The position numbers and the translations under genes were made by a program. A DNA stretch of 64,000 nucleotides from Floccularia luteovirens (taxonomy: Eukaryota; Basidiomycota; Agaricomycetes; Agaricales; Squamanitaceae): contig VSJF01000001.1 of assembly GCA_009739215.1 (NCBI GenBank), positions 744,001-808,000 on the forward strand, read 5' to 3'. Each line of letters starts with the position of its first letter. The first letter of the stretch is position 1. This document shows, piece by piece, positions 12,228 to 24,079 of the stretch. Under the pieces are notes generated by a model, which saw only the letters and a list, made by a program, of their open reading frames with translations, was not told the origin of the DNA and made no database searches.

Positions 12228-14321
12228 GACAAAGAGGAATGGAAGACTTGTTAAGACAGTGTCTCTACTGCGGCTTTGCCAGCAAAGGCGGGATATTTGG
12301 AGGATGTGTTGTGGTGCAATGTACGAGTTTGTCGACACCAAAGGCGCAGAGCAAGGGACGGCTGTTGTTGATAGATCCGGGGTTCGTTGCAATCACATGC
12401 ATTCCTCAACCACGTCTCTCCCTTGCTCCGAGCTGACCAGAGTCTCTTCAACAACCCAGCGGATTTAAGGGATATAGAACGTATCAGATACAGTCGTTCA
12501 CAGTGCTCCAAGCATTGAGCACTGCGAGGTAATTCACTCAATCTGTCTAAACTTGTACTTATTTATTGAATCCCAGCTACATATATATAGGGCTCTGTTT
12601 TTGGTACGATTCTCGCAAAAAAAGCACTTGCACGTAAAAAAGTCACTCCTGCGACGAAACCGGAAGGCAACCAAAGATTGATATATTGATAGATAGATTG
12701 CCTGCCAGGTCTCAACAGAGCCGAGGCTGTAGATTTTTAACGCAAATACGGCGCTATTTCTGATTCAAATTTCCAAATATGCCACATGGTTTTTCGGAAA
12801 AGTAAAGTCACCGTGATGTTGGCGAAAAAAGAGTCGCCCACAGGAGATTCCGTAGCGCGTGAGACGGATGGGCGAGAATGCGATTGGATGCAGCAAAATA
12901 TCAATTTCCGCTATAAAAATAAATTGCTGAAATCCTTGGCCTCATGGGTACAAGAGAATCATGTTATCTCATATAAGTATAACAATAAGAAAGTTCAAAT
13001 GCTCACCCACCTGCGATGCCTTGATATATCCAAGTTTCGTTTCGAAAAGAACACCCCCTGGAATTGAGAAGAAAAGGAAACTTCGTAGAATGCCAGGAGC
13101 CCATTGGTCTTGGATAAAGTCCATTAACACATGGTAGCACCTGCTTCGGGCTTATTCCTGAAAGGGCAGAACTCTCTAGAATGTCTGTTAGTAAAGGTTC
13201 ACCAAACCTCAACTGATACACACGCCCACAATGGTGTCCACGGGTTCCATACTGTTCTGTATTGAGTCTCGCTTCATGCCGCCGCGGGAATTGGCAGTTC
13301 CACATAACGGAAGGAATCCTAAATTCTGATGTTGTTCCCTTTTATCCATTTTTCTCACCATTAATAAATGACAGTCGGCCCGATTTTTTGGTGATCAGTG
13401 GGGAGCACAAACTCCTTGGTGAAAAATGCAGGGAACGGGTGACAATCTTTAATCATACAGTAAGGCATGCTAAGTGGCTCTAGCTGAATAAGGCTTCTGA
13501 CAGCTCCTGCAACCGGGAACTACTCACTGACATGCACAACTGATATCAAGATCATCTTGTCAAATGATGATAAGCCATCCTAGATCTTGGAATACTTATG
13601 GTGAGAGCAGATATCAATCGGAGGCCGTTCAGGTTCGAGGCTTTCATGGGATTCACACTTTTTTTTCTTCTTAATTCTCCAGTGTTTTGGAATTGGAAAT
13701 ATTAGAGATAGAATTACTAAATGTTGATTTTCCTTTTCTTCTGGCATCCAATGACCAATCAAAAGGGGTTTGTTAGTTCGCGTATAGCTAGTTTTGAGGA
13801 AAAAGAAATTGCACCAATGATCATCGATAAACTTGGAAGAACCTTTGTCAGGAACTAATGACCGTGAGTAGCCGTGAGTACGAGGAGAGCATGTTAGGGA
13901 GCATAATGGAAACCGCTCCCATGATTATTCGAATCAAGCACACGGCCATGAAAGGGAATATAGGTTGCGATTTGGCTAGACTCGGTAAATGACCGAGGGA
14001 GTTTGGCCATCTCTAGCCTGCCGTTAGGGCGCCAAACACATTATAGCCCAGAAGTAGAAAATCCCATCGTATCGTACTGGCATGAGTGTCAAACTGAAGC
14101 AAACTGTTCACTAATCGAGGGATTATTTAGCCTACACTAGGAGGTTGAACTTCAGACTGACTGACCATACTTTGTACAAACTCCAGATGCGTTGCAGTGA
14201 TACACGTGACTATACTTGAATTGGAACAGATGCAACTCAACTTGTTCTTGTCCTTCTGATTTCTGATTTTCGCAGTTTCACTTTATCTTCTCGGTTGAAT
14301 ATTGAACAGTTGTTCCTGGCT
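12228..14321. other. Intergenic region with possible unrecognised minus-strand exons
   Basis: About 2 kb upstream of both PXMP4 and MTC1. On the minus strand at about 13140-13011 an open stretch reads VLMDFIQDQWAPGILRSFL and then IPGGVLFETKLGYIKAS, ending CAG before GTGGGT. After a plausible acceptor near 12926 another frame stays open past 12790. This could be part of an unrecognised membrane protein or a gene remnant; no start, stop or family could be fixed. The rest holds nothing recognisable. Confidence 0.3.
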
Positions 14322-15781
14322 ATGACTTCAAAATCAAAGAAAGCAGAGGCTCTCCAATTTCTTGATGATCTTGATTCCTTTGCTCCCCCAAATGCTCCCT
14401 CGAACGCATCTACCAACCCGAACGCACCCACAGGTGCGGCCAATGAAGGCGAAGCAGCAGAGGTTTTAGCTTTCCTAGATGAAATCACTCAGAAAAGCGC
14501 CGAACCAACCCGGACTTCTCCTCATATCCCCCGCCCGGGAACACCATCAATGAGAAAGAGCACTGAACGCGTTCGGATTGGCGGCGGGACAGCCACCTCC
14601 CTACAGCCCTCTGCCAACTCTTCGTCGACTTCTTTGCACAAGATTGCAGCATCGAATAGCTCAAGCGTGGACGTAAAGAAAGCTGAAGCACAAAGTTCTG
14701 CAGGCAACAGTCAGGGCTGGGGTTGGGGCTCAGTTTGGTCAACTGCGTCTGCTGCGATTCAGCAAGCGAAAGATGTGGTTGATGAACAAGTCAAAAATCT
14801 CCCTAAGAATGAACAAGCAAGGAAGTGGGGCGAAGGAGTCATTGGATATGCAAAGTCTGCACAGTTGGATAAGATTGGTAAGCTTATTCCCCACACTACG
14901 AACAAATGGGCTGATATTGAGTGGACGGAAGGTCAAGATTTTAAGCGCGTTGGGTTGTCAACTCTTACCGATATTTTAAATGTTGTCGCACCTCCTATAT
15001 CCGAACATGAGGTTATCCGGATATGGTTGAGTCATGACATGCAAGGTTATGAGGGCATTGAATCATTAACATATCGCGCTCTTGCTCGGGTACGTTTTCC
15101 TACTATTCTATATCATAACAAGTATCTAACTATCGCCATCAGATCATGGAACAGGTTGAGGGTGGTGATCTCGTTGTCAACAGAGGAAATGAATCCCGTC
15201 CCAAGGATAACAATAATGAGAGAGACATGAATGCAGTTGACAGTTATGATGCTGCAATAAAATTAGCTCAGGTAAGCCAACTGTTTTCATTATCTCACCC
15301 TTGGTGTTCATTTTATTACCAGGCAAACATTACCGATTCTATCAAAGGCAACACCAAAGCTGCGAAACCCGAGGCTTCTAATACATCCCCGACAACTTAT
15401 TCTGATGTCTACTTACGTATCCAACCTTTCTTCACAACCTACTCTGCTGTACATCCTTCCGCATCTGGAGATGTTGAGCCCGAGCAACAGTTGCAATTCC
15501 TTATATACCTCTCTGATCCAGAGCATAAACTGACGCATACAAGCATCACGCAAGCGATACCTAGCAAGTGGTTGGCTATATGGGATGAATACGATTGGGT
15601 AGAAGACTTGGTAGCAGAAGTTTTGAGGATTGGTGTTGAGGTGATTGGGCAAGAATATATCGTAGCAAGAATGGGATGGAACGGAAAGGCCAAGCAAGAT
15701 ACATCTGCTTCTGGGAACGACGGTGGGAAAACCTCCTCTATCGATACTGGTGAAAAGCAAGATAAAATAGAGGAATCGTGA
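14322..15781 (+). CDS. MTC1: Mtc1-like protein (maintenance of telomere capping 1 family)
   Basis: Orthologue of the fungal Mtc1/DUF5427 family, genetically linked to telomere capping in yeast and thought to act in the secretory pathway. ATG 14322 gives SKSKKAEALQFLDDLDSF, the usual start of the family. A second copy of the motif (AAEVLAFLDEITQKS) follows. Then come a Ser/Thr-rich linker, a Trp-Gly block (GWGWGSVWSTASAAI) and the core IGKLIPHTTNKWADIEWTEG. Exons are 14322-15089, 15143-15271 and 15323-15781. The last exon holds YSDVYLRIQPFFTTYSA and the conserved IPSKWLAIWDEYDWVEDLV near the C-terminus. The protein is about 450 residues and ends in a charged tail. Strong family match. Confidence 0.85.
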
Positions 15782-15993
15782 CTATTTGTATGATTGTTTT
15801 CGGCACTAATCACACCCACTGAAACTACCTGTTTCAACGGTGTTACGGGCATTTAGCCTCCTGTACGGTATACCATTTGTCTCTTGCTCACACTTCCATG
15901 ATGTGTATTATAGCCTCAACTCACGACGACTGTCAGTTTGTTCCAAAGATGTTTATATGTATGCGTATGAAGTATTAATTTGTCAATATACTT

Positions 15994-17121
15994 CTACTTT
16001 TTGACTTCTTCGGGCTTGGGTGGCAAAGGTTTGAGGTCATCTGGTCTACGCGCTTTTGTACCATCACCGACTTGCTCCCAGGGAGATAATGATTCAAAGT
16101 TGCTGCATAATAATATTATGAATAGTGTTGGAACTTTGAAAGTGGGAACTGACCGGAATGCTTGTGTAAGTTGCAATGGCTCATAAACGACTCGTTTCCT
16201 CTCTTCGTCGTACCGGACTTCAGTATATCCCTACAACAGGACTTAATATGATATAAAGATATTTGTAAATTTACTTACGGTAAGAGGGAAATCTTTGCGG
16301 AGGGGATGACCCTCGAATCCTGAGCAAATGTAAGTGACTGGAAGGGATTCAATAAGCAACAAGTAAGCATACCATAATCAGTGAGAATTCGGCGTCTGCA
16401 ATAGAACATTTAGTAGAGAAAAAACGGAGAACGGAGATCACACCCACAAATCAGGATGGCCGCTGAAGAATATCCCATAAAGATCCCATGCCTCCCGCTC
16501 GTACCTGCAAAGAAATAGCATAAGGAACCATTCATATTCACATAAAGCTCACACTTACCAGTCAGCGCCTCTATATACGTCGACGGCACTTGGAACGTGG
16601 TCCGCCTCTCCCGCATAAGTTTTCACTCTTATCCTTCCACCGTATTTGATACTCAGTAAGTGGTAAACGACCTCGAACCGCTTTTCGCGTTCAGGGAAGT
16701 CTACACCACTTATATCCATGCATGCTTTGAATTGACATTGGGAATGATCGCGTAGGAAAGTGAGGATAGGAATAATTCCTGAGGGAGCCGTGTAAATCGT
16801 TAATTCATCCTTCAACACCGAGAACTGCTGGACGAATTTGGGTAGGCATTGCGTGATATATGAGCCGTATGTGTGTAAACGCTCCGTCGTCTCTCCATGA
16901 TTCACAATTGTTGGGTTGGGGGAGGTTTGTTCAGTGAATGGGGACGCTGACGCTGCGAGAATTTATTGGGCAACAAGTCGGCGATACGGAACAGTGAACT
17001 TACCTTTATTGGCCACAGAAGACGAGATATTTCTTCTCAGGTGAGCAGCGGCGACTACTGGTAGTCGTGGCGTACCCTTTGCAAGAGTGCGCCCTGCTCG
17101 TATACCGACGCGGATCGACAT
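15994..17121 (-). CDS. NDUFS3: NADH dehydrogenase (ubiquinone) 30 kDa subunit, mitochondrial
   Basis: Nuclear-encoded core subunit of the complex I peripheral arm (NDUFS3/NuoC). ATG at 17119-17121 begins an Arg-rich, acid-poor presequence ([15 protein letters not shown], then [16 protein letters not shown]), as expected for mitochondrial import. The core exon carries [20 protein letters not shown] and [20 protein letters not shown]. Further exons give [19 protein letters not shown], a 23-base exon encoding RRILTDY, and [20 protein letters not shown], which is the family signature. The C-terminus ends in a Pro/Lys-rich [14 protein letters not shown] at 15994-15996. It shares a 126-base divergent promoter with the SPF27 gene. 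Confidence 0.93.
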
Positions 17122-17247
17122 TTTATGGGAGGAGTGAGATTTGCGAGTTTCAAGAAACCAGACAACACCGGTCGGGTTTTGCCGGACAGATATATGTAAA
17201 CCATCTCGCGTTTTACTTGTTGCAAAAATCTATTTCTCTTTTTTAAA
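17122..17247. promoter_or_regulatory. Divergent promoter of NDUFS3 and SPF27
   Basis: Only 126 bases separate the two start codons on opposite strands, so both promoters must overlap here. The stretch ends in a T-rich run just before the SPF27 ATG. No TATA box is obvious. Confidence 0.6.
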
Positions 17248-18051
17248 ATGGACGTTGAGACAACAGCACCAGCACCAGAAATTCTTGATTCACTGCCATA
17301 TTATGATGATGATCTTCAAAAGTATCCCATGTTGAAGCAGCTCGTTGACCAGGAGTTTGCCCGCGAGCCAAAACCTCCTGCAGCTCTACATCCACGCGTT
17401 CCACCAGAAGTGGAACTGTTTACTGTTCGTAAGCATCAGCCAATGTAGCTTTCTATATTGTGCTAAAGCTACATTGTAGAATCGGCCGTTACTCAAAGCC
17501 GAACTCGAACGTGTTGAAGCCCACCAACCTTTCCCTTCCCTCGATGCTATTCGATACCAACTTCCAGCACCAACAACAACACCAGGTACTGACGAAGAGT
17601 GGCAAGCAGCTCTCGCAAATGCCCGTTCACAACTGGAGCATCAGCGAATACGGTATGTATCTTTTAGCAGAAGACCTGTCCCTCGTTGATTACAATTAAC
17701 TAGGCATACAAATTTAACATTACTACAAACGTATGGATCTAATGCTTGGCGGATTCATAACTACCTACTAGAAGAGAACGGAAAACAACTTGAAAAAGCA
17801 CTTGAACAATATAAAGAACTCACAGTGGAGGTTAACAGAGAACGCAAAAATACACAGGTGCGTGATATCAATATGGCGGAGTATGTTGTACTAACTTGGA
17901 TCAGGACCGGCTCGGACAACAACTAACTCTGTTAGAGACGCGATGGACTGAACTTATTTCGAGCGTGCTTCAGATTGAGATGGCGAATGTAGCGTTGGAT
18001 GCTGAAATTGAGCGGTTGAATAAGAAAGAAGCTGAGCTAGCTGGACTTTGA
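17248..18051 (+). CDS. Pre-mRNA-splicing factor SPF27 (BCAS2/Cwf7 family)
   Basis: Core component of the Prp19/NineTeen complex of the spliceosome. ATG 17248 starts MDVETTAPAPEILDSLPYYD, then YPMLKQLVDQEFAREPKPP. A GTTCGT intron leads to NRPLLKAELERVEAHQPFP and EEWQAALANARSQLEHQRIR. The next exon has YGSNAWRIHNYLLEENGKQL, and the last has LLETRWTELISSVLQIEMAN with the coiled-coil tail, TGA at 18049-18051. About 215 residues, the normal length. The C-terminal ELISSVLQIEMAN block is a strong family marker. Confidence 0.9.
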
Positions 18052-18372
18052 GTCGAGTAGTGTAAGATTGTAGACTAGCTAGGTTAATTATGTTATTTGA
18101 TTATTAGTTGTTGTCATGATTACTTCCGCCTTGAGACCGGGATAGTTCCGACGGCAGAGCCGGGACACGGCCGGAGAAGAGTTTGTAAGAGAGCGTTGAA
18201 AGGTTCGAAATTGAAAACTGCGTTATTCACTCTTCACTGGTGGTCTTTGCCCCAGGTAAGCTCTGTTATCGGCTTTATATCTTTCTCTCTTTCTCATGCT
18301 TATCATGTCTCTCAATTTTACAGTGTTTTTCACGGAGACGACTACCGCAGACGAGCGTCTTGGGACGCGTAT

Positions 18373-21300
18373 ATGGCTTTTACCCACAAAGACCATTCGC
18401 TGGTATCTGATTTGACTAGCTCAGGGGAGAAGGCGTTGGTAGGGGAGGGTGTCGGGAGTGTAGAAAGAGGGGACTGCTCTGTATCAAAAAATGAGGTGGG
18501 TAAACTAATTTCTTCTGCTGTGGTCTTAGATCAACAACTTAATACTGAGAAGACGAACACTCCGGATCCTCAGCCCAGTACATCCCTAACACGACCTTCA
18601 CTCGTGCAGTTAGGATCTAGCAATGGACAGTCATCCATGAATTCAACGGCCCACCATCCCAAGAAGTTCAGCTCAGTCAATATCAACAAGAAATTCCTTG
18701 AGAAGAATTCTTCGGCACCTGGCACCAGCCCGACCTCATCCACGTTGAATGCAACGAAATCTGGCTCTCCAGCTGGTAAGATATCACTTGTGCATGAGAT
18801 TTTTGGGACCCTTAATCAGGCTTTGGAATCTAGCAAGACCACAGGCCCAGACGTCTACCTCACATTCCCGGCTCGTGGCTGCCAAATTAACTGCTACCCC
18901 AACAATCGCCACGGGTACTACTGGTTGGTCACGTCCTTCCTCCGCCGCACCTTCCTCTGTCGCAACAGGCGCAAATTCACCGATTGGGAGCTCTCCACTA
19001 CCTTCTTCAGCTACAGTGGTAGCACCTTCGCCTGCTGCTCCACAGTTGCCTCACGTAGGTAAGGTTATTCAACCCCAGCCACGGACCGTCATTGCACAGC
19101 AAAGTACGCCAGCTTTGGAGAGTAGTAGTGTAAAGGCTGCCAGCAAGCCAGTGTGGGGAAATGTGGTACCTCCAGTTGCAGCACCTGTAAGACCTGACAT
19201 TGCGTCAAATGACTTTCCGACCGCGGCGGAAGTGGCTAAAGGTGTGTTATCCATCCGATCTTTCAACTAAAACTTGAATAGTCACTCTAACACAACCTAA
19301 AGTCGCCAGCCGCAAACCTAAAAGCGACCATGACACAAAACCTTTGCCCTTGTCTGATTCTGCAGCTGCAACAAAGCAAGCAAGGATGGAGGAAGCAGAT
19401 ACATTTCGAGGTGTTCATCTAGATCCAAATGCTCATCACTGGGACGAGGTCTGTATATTTTGATCACCAGACCTTCAGTTGAAGCCAAGTTATAACTGAC
19501 ACATTACATAGATGGAGGAGGATGACGATAATTTTTTGGGCGGAGTGATTGAATTTGGCGATGGGAGGCAATATAAAGTTGAATCATCTGAGGCACCTGC
19601 ATCTCAACCGTCTCCTCTGCGTATTGGCACTTCATCTCAAGGACAAGGCATGTCGCCAAAAAGTGCAGCCTTGGGACTAGTAGTGGGCAAAGAGGAGCGT
19701 TTTGCTGATGACTTTGATCGAAGTTGGCCCAAATCGCGGCCTTCACCAACCATTCCTTCGCATGATATTTTACATCAATTCCCTGCTCACACTTCTTCGG
19801 GGAGCGCTACAGTTTCACCTATTCTCTCAAATAGTCATCCATCACCCCAAGAGTCTTCGCGCTCCTTATTCAATGAAAGGTCGAATAGACTAGAGCCGTA
19901 TAATCGTTCTGGGCCAAATCAACATGTGCCAAAGAGGAGTAATTACTACGAACAACAAAGTAATGAACCTCGCGCCTCTCGTGAGTCAGGTCACTCTTCG
20001 CATGGGAACGTCCAACTACTCCAGAAAACTGGCTTCAATGAATTACCTCCTCGTCCACGTGGATTTAGTAATGCTAGTACTGGGAGTGCTACTTGGTCTT
20101 CAGGTGGATACGGACCAGATCGACAACGAGAGCGTGAACATCATCGTCGTGAACCTCCCACGCATGGCCCACATTTGAATAAAGAGCCTAGCGTAGCACC
20201 ACAGACTAGTAATGTTGGGCGAAGTATAAATGGTGATAGAGGGAGACGGACAAACATGGGACCTCCAGTCGTTCCCGAACATGCTATGCGGAGAACATCA
20301 CAGGACAGTGCTAGACAACCTCCGCCCCATTTGGCCTCACCGAATGTCTCTGAGCGAGGACTTCCAACTCGCGATAATAGAGATTCCAACCTATTCAATA
20401 GTTTCTCAAATTCAAGTCGTCATCCCTCGCAATCACCGGTTCTATCACATACCTCCGCATCCCTTATTTCCCCAAGTGCTGCACCACACAACGCACTACC
20501 TCAACTCTCAGCCCCCGAACTTGACGAGGCAAGGAGAGATGTAATGCAGAGCGCGGCCGCACGAGCCAAACAACGGCGACAACAAGAGGAGGAGGAACGG
20601 GAGGCTCAGAAAGAGCGAGCGAGAAGGAAAGCTTTAGAGCTTGAGGAGAAGATGAAGGCCGTTGAAACGGAAAAAGTGAACCGGAAAGCAGCAGAAGAGA
20701 CGAGAGTGGAAGCAGAGAAGGCAGAAGCAGCAAGACTAGGGGCAGAAGAGCTTGCAAGGGAAGAGGCGTCGCGAAGGGCAGCCAAGGTACTAGGGGTCCT
20801 AATCGTTTTGTCTCATACACCAAAATCTGATTGTCCGTGTTGCGGTTTTCAGGACGCCGAGGTGATATCAATTATTGAAGACGCCGTCAAGGGACGTCAG
20901 AAACTTGAAGGATCCAAACAATCAAGTGGACTACCGCCAAAGCCCCCGCCACAAACTACATTCCCTAAAACTGCGCAGCCGCCGTTTTCTGACTCCCGCT
21001 CAGGACCAACAAGTCGCAAGCAATTGGCATTGGCCCCTCGTTCATTACCTGTAGGTAGTAATGAAACATCGAAGGCAACGCAAGCAGAGACTTGGAGGAA
21101 TAAAAGTGGTCCACAACAAGCGTCTACCGTATCCCAATCACCTCCCCCAAGGCAGCAACAACTACTACCATCCAGTTCACAGACAGGACACAGTCGACAA
21201 TCAGTTACTTCCTTCCTTCCACCGCCTCCAATGGGACTCGAGCGAGACAATAACGTTGCTGATGCTTCACCTGAAGATCTAGAGATTGTTGAGTTCTCCA

Positions 21301-23727
21301 ATATGGGAGCTTTCGTGGGTGCGGATGATGCAGATCTAAAGGCATCTTCTGCTGTAAAAACTTCTGAGCTAAGTTCGCAAGGATTGAACAAATCATCAAG
21401 ACCTGTAGCTATGGATTTCTTTGATGAAACACCCTCCATCACAACCAATGTTCCGGTGAAAAATGAGGGCGCATGGAGAAATGATAATGCTACACGCAAC
21501 GAGAGTGTCAATAATGGTGACTCAAACCTTTTATTTGTCCTTTTCATACTTACAACCTACGGACAGACCGTCATCGCCAAGAGTCGACAGACACGAAGCG
21601 TCCTGCCGATATTACCCACAAAGAAACGACGGAATTTCACAATAATCAAACAACATATTCTTCACTTGGATTGTCACAGCGTAATCCGCGTAATCAGAAT
21701 TTCTACAAGGAAGCCACTATCAATTCATTGGATGACGCCATGTCGAGAATCAAGGGTGCCTTGGTTGATATGCATGCCGGGGAAGCCTCGAAAGAAACTC
21801 AAAACGTTCATTCACAACTAGAAGAGCCCGCACAACAACCCTCATCTGTTGGTTCATCTGCAAAGCCTGTTATTCAGAAAGAACGTTGGTTGCCACCAGC
21901 ACTGCGGATCCAGAATGTCGACTCTAACGGAGATCCGCACGGACAATTCGATGTATCAAGTACAGAGCCTCCTCGAACGCCAAGATTAGAGGAATCGTAC
22001 ATTGTACGACTCCCATCAATATCACACTTCCGGGACATCATCGGAAAGAAGCAACTACATCTCTTCTCGCGGTTTCCTCTCCCCGCTCGCTTTGATGTCC
22101 TGTCATTTGATCCACCTGTAGAAGGCATGAACAGAAGCTTTTTGGTCAATGATGTTTTATTTCGTAGACCACATCCGGGATACAAGGGGAAGGTAAAATA
22201 CCAGGTTTCTTTACCAAGATCTAATTCGTCACAACTCAGTCCCAAAGTCAACATCCCTAATGCACAGAAGCTTGGGACTTTTGGTCGGAGAACAGTTGCT
22301 GATGGCGTTGCAACATGGAGAAAGTCAAATCAGTCTTCCACAACAAAGGTTGATAATGACAATACTCATCCACCGGATTCTGGTCTTAGTACAGTTAGCC
22401 GTTCACCACCTCCCGAGACACAGCCAACAGGGACTCATATTGCATCCATTCCTAAATCATCCGACTCCCAAACCAAGTCTGATGAGGTTCCTCGCTCCAG
22501 GCTCATACCCAAAATGCCCGCTGGATCTGCTGTTGCTGTATATCGCGATTTTCGTGTGGATGTCATTGGATCGGACCCCAAGCCGCTTGTCAACTTCATT
22601 GTCACCAGTGAGTTGGAAGACGCTTCGAAGGAGAATTCACAGGGTGAGTTATCGAGGTCGCAACCGAGTATAACTGTTTCGTCGCCTGTGAGCATTTCGC
22701 CTGCTGTGGATGCTGAGAAGACACCGAAAACAAATAACATGTTGGTCAATGGCACAGAATCCATACAATCAACAGAAATCCTGTCCACAGAGCACAATCT
22801 ACCCTCACTGATTCCAAATAGAACGGAAAGTAAGAGTTCAGATGACTCGGTGAGTAAATAACAATGTTTCAAGGAAATTTCGGACATTTATCAGTTTCAT
22901 AACTCTAGAGTGATACACTGCTAACCACCCCTCCCCATCAATCTGCGGCATGGTCAAGATCCACATTGAACCTTGCGATCAAGGAGCCCGCCGTTCGTGG
23001 ACCTGATCCAGAACATCTCAAAGCAGTCTGGTCTCAGACGTCAAATAAAGCAGGGATGCATGCTGTGAATTCGTTGGAAGGTATCGCAGACGATTTGACT
23101 GCTCTACCATTTACATTGCAAGATGTAAAATCGGAAGATGGCGAAACACCTCCGCCAATACCTTCAGCGCCCTCTCGAATGTCATTACATGATGTTACTC
23201 GGGCATTTCAACAAGTCCCTTCTTCGTCTTCGAATTCTGTTCCCCATCGGATGTCCATCTCACCACCGCTAACGAGTGCACCGGTCGCCCGCCCTTCAAC
23301 ATATTCGTATTCTCCTCTACCAAGCAATATGCGACCCGCCTATGCAGCATATCCTTCACCCATGCTCAGCCATTCACCTGGTCCAGTTATGTACTCCCCC
23401 ATGTCACCAAACGCAGTTCCAAACCGAATGCAAGTCAACGGACATGCTCCGTTATATAGTCAACCTATGTGGATGACAATGACAGGACCTGCACCTCAAA
23501 GCCCGGGAGCTATGATGCGACCAATGGCATCTCCATATCCAGGACAGATGATGCCATATGCCTCTCCTGCTGCTGGGGGAATGTATGCCCCCTCTACCAC
23601 CAAACATGCAACCAAATGCACCTCAACAGCAAAATGGCGCGCACTACGAATCGTGGACGGAACCTGTCAGTTCATGAGTCCGGTAATGTCTCATGCTCAT
23701 GCCACATCACCCTATGTACTCCAATAG
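18373..23727 (+). CDS. Large low-complexity protein, uncharacterised
   Basis: I do not recognise a named domain; it looks like a long, mostly disordered regulatory or scaffold protein. A likely 5' untranslated intron (18256-18323) precedes ATG 18373. Exons by phase are 18373-18775, 18834-19241, 19303-19448, 19512-20786, 20853-21518, about 21571-22849 and from 22911. Notable blocks are HPKKFSSVNINKKFLEKN, EEDDDNFLGGVIEFGDGRQY and a long charged coiled coil (AKQRRQQEEEEREAQKERAR) around 20540-20786. Further on are EIVEFSNMGAFVG, SFDPPVEGMNRSFLVNDVLF and RGPDPEHLKAVWSQTSNKAG, then a Pro/Met/Ser-rich tail. The tail frame ends at TAG 23725-23727. A shifted frame (SPVLVHAPVMQVPQNATYLP) runs on to about 23923 and looks like the ancestral C-terminus, so the true end may be there. 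Confidence 0.72.
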
Positions 23728-24079
23728 TCCCGTTCTCGTGCATGCTCCTGTAATGCAGGTCCCCCAAAATGCCACTTACCTGCCTGTGCCAACGGGTCGT
23801 GGGCAACCCCGAGCAGATAATGGCCAGATGAGTGTGCAACATCCATCTGGTGGTAATCCTCACATACCTTCACATCCTGGGTACAATCCTCACTCGACCG
23901 CTTTTGTAAGACCGACTTGGTGACCCATCTTATTTTATACTCCCCTTTTTCTTTACTTGTGATCACTATGGTATATACTGTTGTCGTATATATTGCACCA
24001 CAAATTTTCTAACCTCTGGTTTGAGAGTACTGTATTAAGAAATCACTTTAAAGGTAACATATGGGATGAGAGGTTCTGT

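Noticed and set aside
13003..13305. Minus-strand 100-codon frame starting MWNCQFPRRHEARLN
   Set aside because: A different frame over the same bases looks more protein-like and ends at a splice donor; this one has no family resemblance.
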